Below, piece by piece: positions 1 to 11,100 of a DNA stretch of 64,000 nucleotides; position 1 is the first letter of the stretch; each line of letters opens with the position of its first letter. Below the pieces are notes generated by a model. The model did not search any database and had not been told where the DNA came from. It was given only the letters and a program-made list of their open reading frames with translations. Location: positions 3,595,207 through 3,659,206 of the forward strand of contig NC_054886.1 in assembly GCF_018320785.1 (NCBI RefSeq), given 5' to 3'. Source of the stretch: Cheilinus undulatus (taxonomy: Eukaryota; Chordata; Actinopteri; Labriformes; Labridae). A program made the position numbers and the translations under genes.

Positions 1-684
1 GTGTTAGCTGATTTTATTAAATTACACTTTTGTTCCTTATTATGCCTTTTTGGCTGTTTCTGATGGTGTGGGAATGCGTCATTTAAATAGAAATTAAAAT
101 AAGTCATCAACATGTTTCATACAGTGTCTACTGTGTTTATTGGTGCAATGAGAGGAGAAATCTTGACAGAGATGGCTGGAGTTCATTGTGTTGAAGAATA
201 CAAACAAAAACCAAACATAAAATAAGAAAAGGTTTTCTGATATGGTCTAAATTTGACGGCACTCTCATAATCTTCAACTCCAACCTTTCTGTGCTGTCAG
301 ATGATACTGGGGATGTCTATGAGCCCCGCACTGTGAAATTACACAGTATATCAGTATTGTTGTGTAAAGGTCAAAAGGTCAAGTCACAAAGGAGCTGTGT
401 TATTGCACTGTTGCAGAGCTGCAGTCTTTAAAGAACTCCTACTTAAATATTAGGTTAGTGTTTGTCCCTCTTTCAGTGTATGTGTTCATTCAGTCTGAAG
501 GGTTAATTCCTCTGTCATAAACTGATGTCCTCATTTCTGGGCCCGGGCCTCCAACGCTGCAACGACACACTCCATAAGTTTCAGCCAGGTACTTGCATGA
601 GCATCCAGTTTCTGCAGAAGATCCTCAGCCCTCTCCAGACACTCCAGCACATCTTCCTTCCAATCTTGCTTCTTTTCTCCTGTG
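1..684. repeat. Segmental duplication, copy 1 (partner 46486-47184)
   Basis: The sequence from the window start to about 684 matches 46486-47184 in the same orientation with a few percent differences and small indels. Similarity stops just beyond the splice acceptor of the minus-strand exon it carries. The left end is cut by the window edge, so the block is longer than seen. Confidence 0.85.
531..679 (-). CDS. Terminal coding exon of an unrecognised gene, copy 1 (partial)
   Basis: Read on the minus strand, an acceptor (GAACACAG) is followed by an open stretch of 48 codons ending in TGA. It opens with EKKQDWKEDVLECLERAED and ends with ALEARAQK. The peptide is charged and leucine-rich with LxxL spacing, so an amphipathic helix or coiled coil is likely. 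A minus-strand AATAAA lies at 136-141, giving a plausible 3' UTR of about 390 bases. No upstream exons could be recognised. The same exon, acceptor and stop recur at 47030-47178. I do not recognise the protein. It could be the 3' end of a real neighbour gene or a duplicated relic. Confidence 0.45.
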
Positions 685-954
685 TTCAAAAACAACAGTT
701 GGAGAGGATGTTATTTACCTTTTTTACTGAAGAGTAAATCTGGGTGGATCAGACTGAAAGGGGGTTAGCCCCTAAAGAGCTGGTGGGCCGAGCTGTAAGG
801 CCCGGTGTGATGCAGCAATTAATAGATCAGACAGGCTGACTCTCAAAGTTTGAGTAGCATATCCCCTCACAACTACATTATCTCTGATTCTCTCCCTGTA
901 ACTCCTGACAGTAATTTTCTCCATCCAACAGCCAATCAGATAGAATATCAATTA

Positions 955-1115
955 TTGATATATATTGTTTTTTTAAATGATATATTTTATTATATATTAT
1001 ATATATTATATATTATAATATATAATATTATTATATATCATATAGATATAATATATATTAGATATATCTAATATAATAAATATCAATATTGATATATTAT
1101 TATAATATCAGATCA
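955..1115. repeat. AT-rich TATA microsatellite
   Basis: Almost pure A/T with ATATAT and TATTAT runs. The rest of 690-1286 holds nothing else I can support. Confidence 0.8.
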
Positions 1116-1286
1116 ACAATCAGATAAGCTCCTTCGAGCTTAAACAGACCGCTGAATTTAGAGGATGTGAGTGATGATGTCAGGTGTGAATCATTCAGCC
1201 TGAGTTGACATTTAAGTTTCATTTCTGACTCAATTATAGGGAAAATACTTTCCCATGATATTCTGATGTTTTAAGATGTAACTATA

Positions 1287-1911
1287 GGTTGGTCACTTCA
1301 TTAGGTACACCTGTTCAACTTCTTAGCCACTCACATGGAAGTAAGTGATGCATTTAGGCATGTAGACAAGGTCAATGCAGTGTGCTGACATTCAACATGA
1401 GCATCAGAATGAGGAAGGAAGTTGACTTTTATCAGCCATGATTGTTGGTGCCACATGGGCTGTGTATTTCAGAAACTGTTGGATCTTCTGGGATGCTCAC
1501 ACACAACCATCCCTAGTTTTTATGGTGAGGAGAAGATAACTATCCAGTAAGTCGTGGTTCTCTGAAAGAAAGGGCCTTATTGATGGAAAGGGTAGAATGG
1601 GAATGACCACACTGGTTCGAGCTGTAAAAAGGGGAACTATAACTCAAATAAGTATGCATCAAACCTTGAAGCACATGGGCTACAGCAGCATGAAGACCAC
1701 AAGTGTCACTCCTGTCAGCTTAGAACAGGAAACTGAGGCTGCAGTTCAGACATGCTCACCAAAATTAGCACGCTTAAACTCTCCTAACCACCTCTCTTCT
1801 ACATTTGATGCTTGGCTTCGACTTCTGTAGATCATCTTAGTTGCCACCATGCATTTGTCTGATTGCATTCATTAGCAGTTGGACAGGTGTACCTAATGAA
1901 GTGGTCACTGA
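1287..1911 (+). mobile_element. Internally deleted Tc1-like element with TIRs
   Basis: The ends are inverted copies of CACTTCATTAGGTACACCTG (1294-1313 and 1884-1903). The interior keeps part of the transposase DNA-binding region: the frame from 1597 reads VRAVKRGTITQIS and KHMGYSS, as in Tc1-like helix-turn-helix domains. The DDE catalytic region is gone, so this copy is non-autonomous. It lies 57 bases before the transmembrane exon of gene A. Confidence 0.75.
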
Positions 1912-1968
1912 GTTTTAATCAAAATGCAATGAATGGATATTTGTCATGATTTTCTCTTAACTCCACAG

Positions 1969-2417
1969 GAGGCTCTACCAGTGACACTCATCTCCTGGTG
2001 TATGGCCTGAGTGCAGCATTGGCAGCTTCCATCATCCTGCTGCTCATCTTGGCTTTCTTCACATACAAAGTGAATGAAAAGTCATGTTCTGTCTGCAAAG
2101 GTAAGACTGTGAAAGCACAGGCAGTTTAAACTTTTCCCCGAAGATCTTGTCTTTTCATTCTTGTACTCTTATTTACAGGAAGTGTTTCTCATCCGGCAGG
2201 TCCTGCAGCTTCTGAGGGCTCGGTAGGTGAAACACAGGCATGAAAACAGCCAAATATACCACAGATGTCTGACTTATTCTGTCCTTTCCAGAGCCAAGAT
2301 GAGAATGTTCTGCACTATGCTGCTCTGAGCCTGAAAAGAAGCAGTGATCGACATCGCCAAGGGCAGAGTGTGGAGACGGACTGTGTTTACTCCAGGGTTA
2401 AGAGCAGAAAGGAGTAA
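1969..2417 (+). CDS. nitr: NITR gene A, 3' half only (TM and ITIM tail)
   Basis: Three exons are visible: 1969-2100, 2179-2222 and 2292-2417. The first follows CTCCACAG, starts in phase 1 like the other receptors here, and encodes a short stalk, a transmembrane segment (LAASIILLLILAFF) and a basic stop-transfer region. The second is a 44-nt linker exon. The last gives SQDENVLHYAALSLKR, a canonical ITIM (VLHYAAL), and a second ITIM-like DCVYSRV before TAA. An AATAAA follows at 2473-2478. Leader and Ig exons are not present in 1-1968, so they lie before the window or are lost. By analogy with its neighbours this is an inhibitory receptor tail that would recruit SHP phosphatases. Its tail is the most diverged in the window. 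Confidence 0.75.
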
Positions 2418-2479
2418 AGAAGGCCTTTACCTTAAAATGTCTGTCTTTTTGGTTACTTTTCCTACAAGAGCAAATAAAA

Positions 2480-3059
2480 CACGACGTCTTCTTTCAATAT
2501 GTTTGCTGTATTTCTAAATAAAATATGTCTTAAGGATGTTTCATAGTCTGGATATAAAAATAGACATAAAAATCCCCTTCTATCTATAGATATCCTCTAA
2601 CAGAAACGTTAGCCTGGGTTGTTTGTGTCAACTGATCGCCGACTCTCTGCAGTGAGCTCTCACTCATGCGGTGAAGGTGGTGTGAACTACATAGTTGAAG
2701 TTTCCACTGGTGGAAACATCACTCCTAGCAGAGCTTCAGCATAGGAAGACTGGCCTGTGGCTTTCGGGCCACAGCATCTAAAACCTCTGCAAGGTTTTCT
2801 CACAGAGTTGTGTGAAACTGTGAGTCTCTGTGCAGAAAAATAACACTTGCACACACACATTGTGTTGCTGCATCCTTAAATGCAAGTTAATACCCTACTA
2901 TGCAAACAAAAGCCATACATCAACAACGTCTGCTAGTGTTGCTGACTTCTCTGGGCCTGAGCTCATCAGAGATAGACTAACGTAAGTGGAAAAGTGAGAT
3001 TTCAGATTGTTTTTGAAAATGATGACCATCAAGTCATCTAAAAAAGGCCCATTCAGATT
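2480..3059. other. Intergenic, no recognised feature
   Basis: This is 3' flank of gene A. No exon with splice sites and no clear repeat structure was seen. Confidence 0.4.
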
Positions 3060-4420
3060 GTTAGAGATGCAAAGTTCAAAAGCCAGCATCTGTGATGGTG
3101 CATGGGTGTATTAGTGCCCAGAGCATGGGTAACTTGCACATCTGTGAAGGCACCATTAACACTGAGGTGTGCATACAGGTTCTGGTGCAACATGAGACTT
3201 ATCACACAATCTACAGAGAAATGACTCCTTCAAAGTAATCCCCCCAGAGTTAATGCACTTCTGCATTCACTTCTGTCCCCATGGAAGCACTCAGCAAAGT
3301 CCTGCTCCTTCAGGTCTCTCAGCTCCCTCATCACAGTGGCCTTGATCTCTCCTACAGTGGCAAAATTACTTCCTTTGAGCACAGTCTTCAGCCTGGGAAA
3401 AAGCCAGAAGTGGCAGGGTGCAAGATCTGGGAAATAAGGAGGGTGAGGGTGTGGTGCGTGCGAGTTCGTTGTTGTGATGGAGCAGCCATGACTTGTCTCT
3501 CCACAGAGCTCACCTGCTGCCTTGTACCCAGTCATGGAGGAGATCGAGGACCTGCTGGTAGAAGTGCCGGTTGACTGTTTGATCCTGAGGCCCAAACTCA
3601 TGATGGACCTCACCCTTCTGGTCAAAGAACGCGATCAGCATGACCTTGATCTCTGAGTTGGACGCGCACGCCTTCTTGAGTCTAGGTGAATTTGTGGTCC
3701 TCCACTGCAGGATCTGTCTCTGAGATTCTGGGTCGTACTAGAAGACCCAAGTCTATCCAACTCTAGATCTTGCTTGATCTTCTCCAGCAAGTCAGGCCGT
3801 CCTGACTTGGGGTCATCCTCCACCGCCTCGCGGCCGCTCTTGAAGCTTTTGTGCCACTTGAAGACTCATGACATCTTCTTCATAAGCCTCTTGGAGAAGT
3901 CTGAGACACTCGGCTGGACCCTCCAGGAATTTCGAATCGATTCTTTGTTTCATATTCGTGCAGTTGAGTGACAAAGCGTGGCAGCAGTGTGTTACATAAA
4001 AGCATGAAAAAGAAGCTCAGAGTGAGAGACGTGAACAATATAGTGGCAGAAAAGTGGTGAGACGTTGCACAACAACTCAACTGGCATTGAGTCATGGGCA
4101 TGGCTCAATGCCAAACCACATTCAAGTTACAACAGCATGGCTTCACAATAAATGAGTCTTGGCACTCAACAGGCAGTCCAGACCTGTTTCTCATTGAAAA
4201 TGTATGATGCTGATGATGATACATTATGATGCACAAAATATGACAATGGAAACTTTCATACAGGAAGTTAAGAATGTAAAATATAAATGAAGCTTGAACA
4301 TTAAATGTACTGTCTTTGTGCCATATTCAACTGAATATAGGTGAAAGAAAAGGATTTGTACACCTCTGTACTCTGTTTTTACTTACATTTTACACAATGT
4401 TTCATCCTTTTTGGATTTAC
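3060..4420 (+). mobile_element. Tc1-like transposase remnant, interrupted by a mariner
   Basis: Around 3080-3190 the text matches the catalytic part of a Tc1-like transposase (GVLVPRAWV / HICEGTINTEVCIQVLVQ type reading with errors). It resumes near 4041-4190 with a QHGFTINESW-like reading. The stretch to about 4420 resembles the 3' end of the family seen at 41595-42115. The two halves flank a separate mariner copy. Confidence 0.6.
3195..4040 (-). mobile_element. Mariner-like element remnant nested in the Tc1-like copy
   Basis: The minus strand reads mariner transposase fragments: HEFGPQDQTVNRHFYQQ-like text near 3560-3610, then PHPPYFPDLAPCHFWLFPRL and KTVLKGSNFATVGEIKA (3230-3470). PHPPYSPDLAPCDFWLFP is a hallmark of the DD34D mariner catalytic domain. 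The reading frame is broken in several places, so the copy is dead. Confidence 0.75.
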
Positions 4421-5953
4421 GCTTGTTATTGCCATATGATTTCGTGTTTCTGTATAAAATCCACTGGAACACCAGCACCATCTGGGATCTCTTCAAACCT
4501 AAAACAGCCAGCAGGTCAAAATTTTACCCATTATTTATGTGCACTGCTTTTTAATAATAGCACTGCTTGAGAGCAGCTATTAAACTCAAAGCACTGATCA
4601 TATCTATTGACACTTCATAATCTTTCTTGATCCATGCTGAAATAAAACATGAAATAAAACAAAGGGAAAATCAGTGGTTCTCTTATGTGGTAAATTTGAC
4701 CTGCATGGCAGTTCTAGGTATAAATAACCATCTGTAACATTTTGAGGTTTGCAAACAATTGGTGCAACAAATCAAACTTTTAGGAAAAGTCAGTGACTGA
4801 CAGACTTTAAAATGTTATCAGTGAGACAGTATTGAAGCACAGCCCCAGGTACATTTTAACTGATGGCTCTAGTGTTAAACTAGAGATCTGAAAACATGAG
4901 GACTGCTCAGCTGTGTTTATTGGCTCAAGTTCTCAATGGAGGAAAACTCAGTGTGATGTAATCATTCCCTCAACTAGTTTTCAGCAGACATGACAGCTTT
5001 TAGGTTCAGAAACAACCTTAGAATTGTCATCTTGCATTAGTCAGATAGTGAGGGCCAACACAGCCCCCCTTTACTGTAAATGTGCTCATTGTTTGCTCAG
5101 ACTCAGAGGTATCAGGATTATTTTTAGCCTGGTGTGGTTGACAGTCAAAGACAGGTTCTCAGTAAACCTCGTCATGTCTTTCACAGCTCCTCTGCTGTCT
5201 TTGTCTCAGTGGTTTTAAACAGGAAGCTTCTGCAGGGTTTTTATGCAAAGCAGCATGTTAGCTTTACTCTAGTGCCCAGACTATTACAACTAAACACCAG
5301 AGGAACAATTAAAGAAATTCAGATCACATCTGGAGCTGCAAATATTTCTGGACCAGCCACACTTAAAGGAGTGAACTAATGTTGGTGTGTACTCGGTCTG
5401 CAGAGCAATCCACAGTGAAGCACAGTGTGGAGCACTACAGCATGTGCTCTGGTCCATCAGGTCCATCAGGTCCATGTGTGCAGGAAATGCCCATTTTTGC
5501 AGAATAAAGGAGGAGCTGGGGTGGAGGAGGGTTGAAAAAAGTGGTTTGCAGAGGGAGCAGGAAGAGTAGAGCAGCTTAAAAAAGCAACTTGAGTAGGATT
5601 ATTATTACTAGTTATTTTATTATTATTATTATTAAATTAAATGGCAGTGCTTGACTCAGTGGACTGCCTGAACTCAAAGTATATGCTCAACTTGTCAATC
5701 CACTGGGAATGAATGTCTGCACAGGTGGAGTATGTGAAAAACTGTTGCTGTGATATAGTTGCTGACAGAAATGTTGATTGGCTCTGGAATGATTGTATAC
5801 AGTTAGCATGCTACCTTATGTTAGCATGTGCCAGCTAATGTTAGTATCTTTTAGCTAGCTACTGTACTACTTGGTATGGCAACACATTTGATCAGGCATT
5901 AAAGTTGAGATTTTGGTTTATGTGTAATAACATGGTCATCTAATTCTGTAGAA
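4421..5953. other. Intergenic, no recognised feature
   Basis: No splice-flanked exon was found. A short TTATTATTA run occurs near 5600-5635. Short open frames here lack any family resemblance. Confidence 0.4.
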
Positions 5954-6507
5954 CAGTGGTTTTCACACTTTATTTGTCCAAGGCACACCATATTCATGAA
6001 CATAATATATAGTAGTATGCATAAGTTGAAGGCATGTAGGGTAATAAGGAGTCATGGTGGGATGATGTGCTCAGCAGCCAAGGTCAAGCTCAACAGAGTC
6101 TCTTCTGTCAGGCCTTTTCATCCCTGGATTATACGCTCAGACACCCCTGGCAGTTTTTGGGACATCCACAGCACAACCAGAGCTCCTGATAACCCTACTA
6201 CCTGCCTGGTCAGTACCATAAGCCCTGCTTACTCGACCTTACTCCACTCTAAAGGTGTGGACTTTATTATTTATTCTACAGATTATTTTCCCATTGCCCT
6301 TTGGTAACATGCAAAGACATCCAGAGCACTACTTGGGTTGTGCCAATCCTCCTTCCAGCCAGATGTTGCCCTTAGGCAGCTTACTCCCCACATCTATGTC
6401 ATACTTCAGCTTCAGTTTGGTCCAAACATGCCTAAAAGTTCTGCACAGTGCTGTATATGGTTGTACAAATCACCACGGCACACCTAAACTTTTCTCAAGC
6501 TGCACTG
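5954..6507. mobile_element. hAT-like non-autonomous element remnant
   Basis: It starts with CAGTGGTTTTCACACTTT and ends with the inverse CTTTTCTCAAGCTGCACTG. Both ends continue into a shared GGCACACC block (left) and its complement (right). This is the CAGTG...CACTG end type of hAT elements. The flanking 8 bases do not match cleanly. Confidence 0.5.
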
Positions 6508-7184
6508 CTCTACAGTAGATGTGGTCTTGACAAAGTGTAAATAGTCATAAAAATGAAGCTAGCATAGCTAGCCAAACATCTGTTTGCAATCACAGCAGTA
6601 GATGTTTTGGTACAACTCTACCCTGTCGATATTAGTGCTGTGTACTAAACAGAAGTATACTGCAGTAACGTATTCATGAAAGTATCGGTTTGGAATACAC
6701 AATTTGACTGCTGTGGGTCGTATGGATGAAATCCTGGCTGAAATAAAAGTTTTAGTTCTGTTTAAGTTTGGGAACTGCAAAAGTGAATAACATCCTGTTA
6801 CACATTAGTAACGCTGCCCAGTCTGCATGCTTTTATTGGTTGTCATGGTTATGCTTGATATCAAGTATGTTTGATATTTACAATTCAAGGTGAGGGAGGC
6901 TCTGCAGTGGTAGAGAGCAGTACTGTATAATAATCACTTTGACACTGAATACGAACATCATTTGGAAAAATATGTATATATATTGAGCCTTGACTTGTGA
7001 TATGCCACTTTAGGGGAAGCAAATCCTAAAAGTTGTACTTAAAGTTAAGAGTTTGTGGCCAGCTTAAGATATGTGTTGTTCCTGGATCTCCTTCTCCTAC
7101 ATCAGATAACAAGAATGGGACAACATTCCTCCAAAAACTCCACCTTCTGGTGTCCTCACTTCCCAAACATTCACAGACTGCTAT

Positions 7185-7700
7185 TAAGGTCAAATATTAT
7201 GCAAAATACACTTTTTAGGCTTTTCTAAAAAAAATCTGTACCCCCGGCCTGTCTACAATCCCCCCAAGAATCAGAAAAATCCATTCCTTCCTTCCTCACT
7301 TTCTCAACCTTTTAGAAAATGTGTGCTGAAATAAGGTGTTCTCAGATTTCCCCCTCATAATGTCATGTGGCGAGTTAGCCCCGCCCCCTAGGTAGGGTTG
7401 TCCCTCCCTGCTTGGAATAAATTTCTGCCCTCCCCTTCTGACCAGGAGAGTTACATCCATTAAGCCAATTCCATTTCCTGGGACGTGTTCAGGGGGCGGA
7501 GTCAGACAGCTCATTAATATTTAAAGTCACAGACACAGAAACAGCTCGTTCTGAGCAGGGCTGAAACAGAGGGTTTTTTTATACATGCAAAAATACAATG
7601 CCGGAGTGTTTATTCAGCAACAAACTTCACAGGCATGCTTTAGGGACCTCTGAGACCAATATAAACTTGTCTTTAAAGGGTGAACTATGTGACCTTTAAA
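7185..7700. mobile_element. MITE-like repeat
   Basis: The left end AAGGTCAAATATTATGCAAA and the right end CTATGTGACCTTTAAA form loose inverted termini around the body. The interior has a GC-rich patch (GCCCCGCCCCC at 7379-7389). The intervening region 6508-7184 shows nothing recognisable. Confidence 0.4.
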
Positions 7701-7704
7701 AGAA

Positions 7705-7875
7705 GATGCTACACAATGGTAAACATGGTCATGTCCCTACTTTTTTGAGACGTGTTGCTGCAAATTCAAAATGAGCTAATATTTTTCACTAAATGGTAAA
7801 AAGTCTCACCTTCAACATGTGTTGTTTATGTGCTAATGTGAATAAAATATGGGTTTATGAGACTCACAGATAACT
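7705..7875. mobile_element. Fragment of the CCAAAAAAGTTGGGAC-ended DNA element family
   Basis: The stretch with CATGTCCCTACTTTTTTGAG, GTTGCTGCAAATTC and AATAAAATATGGGTTTATGAG matches, in part and inverted, the opening of the copy at 16563. It has no coding capacity. Confidence 0.4.
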
Positions 7876-8027
7876 GCACTCAGTTTTTGTTGACTTTCAT
7901 GTAATATATGACAGAGTGAATCAATCAGGCGAGAGCAGCATGTCTGGAAACTTTTACAGTGAAGTCCATCCTGTATTGAAGATTCAGTCTCCACTTTTAG
8001 ATGGAGCTAGGCGGTACTTCTGATCAG

Positions 8028-8040
8028 CCAATCAAACGCA
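8028..8040 (+). promoter_or_regulatory. CCAAT-box block upstream of gene B
   Basis: CCAATCAAACGCA lies 63 bases before the leader ATG. The same string occurs before F, H, I and J, so it is probably a core promoter element of the cluster. Confidence 0.55.
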
Positions 8041-8102
8041 GCCTTTACATCTCCTCTTAAGAGCACAGACGCACTGAGATTCTCCTCATTCAACGCAGCA
8101 AC

Positions 8103-11100
8103 ATGCTGACTCCCCTGAGGCTGGCTCTGATTCTCTTGTGTCTTTTCTATGGAGGCTTGGGTAGGTTGTCTTTGTTTTTATATGCAGTAACTCATCTTAA
8201 TAGTCAGCATTAGTGTGATTCTGATGAAGCTAAGCCTGCTTTATCCTGGTCTCTTCTTCTTCCAGCTCAGATGACTGATCTAAAATCTTCCATATTTGTG
8301 CGACAGGACAGCGGTTACATTAGAGCTGATGTTGGTGACAGTGTGACTCTGAAATGTTTCTATGAAGGCAGTGCAGTCATGTATTTCTGGTATAAGCAAA
8401 GTCTGGGAGAGAAACCAAAGCCCATGTCATCCGTCTATCAATATAAAGACAACGCAGACTTCCTGAATGAATTCAAGGACAATCCACGCTTCAGATTAGA
8501 CACAGGAAACGGCAAAAATCACCTGACAATACTAAATCTGTCCATTTCTGACTCTGCCACCTACTACTGCTTAGGTAGCTATGGGTATGAGTTTGAGTTT
8601 GTGGAGGGTGCTACTGTGAGTGTGAGGGGTTCAGGGTTGAGTGTCCCAGCTTTGGTCAGTCAGTCTGAATCTGGAGGCTTTGAGGATCTGAGCTGTACCA
8701 TCCTCACTGGGACCTGTAATGGAGATCACAGTGTATACTGGTTCAGAACCTCTAAGGAAGCTCACCCAGGCCTGATCTACACCCATGGAGACAGGAATGA
8801 TGACTGTGAGAGAAAGGCCAACACACAAGTACACTCATGTGGCTACAACCTGCCGATGAAGAACAGGACCGGTCCTGAAGCTGAGGCTGACCTCTGTGCT
8901 GTTGTTTCATGTGGACATGTCCTGTTTGGAGACAAGATGAAGTCAGACATGGAGCGTAAGTCACATTAAAGTGGATGTTTTTACAAATTAGACTTGTGAT
9001 TGCTACCTTTGAATCTTTTCATGTGTCCTGTCTTCAGGATCTACAGATGAAACTGACCCTTTTGTCTTGGTGTTAATTTTGTCTGGAGCGTTGGCGTTCA
9101 ACATCATTCTGGTCGTTAGTCTGGTGTTTGGAGCCTACAGGAAGTACCAAAGAAACCGCTGCCTACATACAGGTAAGCTCAAGGTCATAGAATATTTTAT
9201 TTATGCATTCAAAGTTATGATGTTTAACTTTGCTTTGGATGCATAAACTGACCGGTCACTTCATTAGGTACGCCTATTCAGCTTCTCATTTGTGCAAATA
9301 TCTAATCAGCCAATCAAACTGCAGTAACCAATGCCTTTAGGGCATGTAGGCATGGCCGAGAAGATCTGCTGAAGTTCAAACTGAGCACCAGAACGGGAAA
9401 TAAAGGCTGTTTTAAAAGTTCCGTGGTTGTTAGTGATCTGGCAGGCTTTCATGATGTTTCTGACCTTCTGATTCCAATGTCACTGCAGAAATCAAGATCA
9501 GGCAATGCTTTTCAGTCTTCTATCGTCCAGTTTTGTTGAGGTTGGGTATTAACCCAAGAGCAGTGTGTAAAAATGCTTAAAATAAAGTAGATCAGCAGGT
9601 TCTGAAATATTCAGACCAGCCTTTTTGCCACCAACAATCATGGCACGTTGAAGTTACCGAAAGGAGGAGCACCGCTCTCCTTGGTGTGACTTGACACAGC
9701 TGCCCAGAGGGGCATGGCATTTGCTTTCCTACCACAATCTTGCTACCTGTTTGAGGGTGCGTCTAGAGCTGATAAAGAGGTGTTTTATACCCTCCTTGAT
9801 CTCATCCATAGTCTGAGTACATTGTTTTAAAGCAAAAGTCAAACTGTAGACTTACAGTGCCACTCTTTTCCCATTCTCTCTCCCTTTCCATGATCATCAA
9901 AGAGACAATAATTGATGCTTATCATTAAAAGAGGAGAATTTTCCAGCATAGAAGTGAAAGAACAGACTTCTGGTGATGGGTTAATGGCTCTCTAGAGAGC
10001 AGAAAATGAACACAATCATATTTTTGGATTGGGCAATAAGAACAGCATGCTTTTACTATCACCAGTTAATAAATTAAAGTTTGGCTCTTTTTGGGATAAA
10101 TATTTCAAACATCTTGAGGTTTTTCATTTTCAAAAAGTCTAGAATTTGTCTATTAAAGGGGGAAAAGGCCAAACTTTTATTAGTAGGTGCAGAAACGGTT
10201 GTAATCCTGGATCTGCCCCTGCTCCTGAGCAGGGCTATTCTCTGTGTGGCCAAACTGGTGATGGAAACGTAAATCAGCACAGCTTGCTTTGGCTCGGCTC
10301 AGCCAAAAGTAATACTGCTATGTGTTAGAACATTGATTTAGAGCATTAATAACCCACTAGGAAAAAGGGAAAGAAAGTTTGAAAAGAAAAAAAAAAAAAA
10401 AAAAAAAAGATTAAAGAAAGGGGGAAAGAAACATCCCCATTCCAGATTCCAGGTCACTGTCCCAAGCGGCAGCCTAAAAGGCTTTGAGATGTGCAGAACG
10501 CAAAAGCCAAGTCTAATATGAGGTATATTTGACACCATGTACTCTGGCTGTAGCTCGTTCTACAAGTTTGTTGACAGCCATATTTGGAAAGACAGGAGTG
10601 TTCTTTGCTGCTGTAAGACCAGCTAACAGGCTTCTGTTCTTATTGACTGTTGAACGAACATTAGAGAGATGGTTTAAAAAAAGTGTAACAGGTGACAGAT
10701 AACTTGATCTGAACATTTTTTTAAAGATTGGAGGCAACAGTCTTCAAGAATCTGGCCACTGGGGGGCATTCCTAAGACAAATGTATAAAAGTTCCATCAG
10801 CCTTCTCTGAACAAAAGGTGCAAGTTGGATCTGCAACCAATTCATTTTAATTCTCATTAATCCACTCTCTGTACCCCATCATGAAAAAGTGGAAACAGAA
10901 TATTAGAATCTATATGTAAATTTATGAAATTAAAAAAAACAAAAACTGAAATATCACATTGACATAATTATTCAGACCCTTGAATTTAACTTTGCTGAGA
11001 TGTTTCTACACCTTGACTGAAGTCCACCTGTGGTAAATAAAATAGATTGGTCATGATTTGAAAGGCAACACCTCTCTATAGAAGGCCTCACAGCTGACAG

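Noticed and set aside
3281-3574. 97-codon plus-strand frame
   Set aside because: Antisense shadow of the mariner transposase relic.
5996-6518. Two frames of 87-103 codons
   Set aside because: They lie inside the hAT-like remnant and show no family resemblance.
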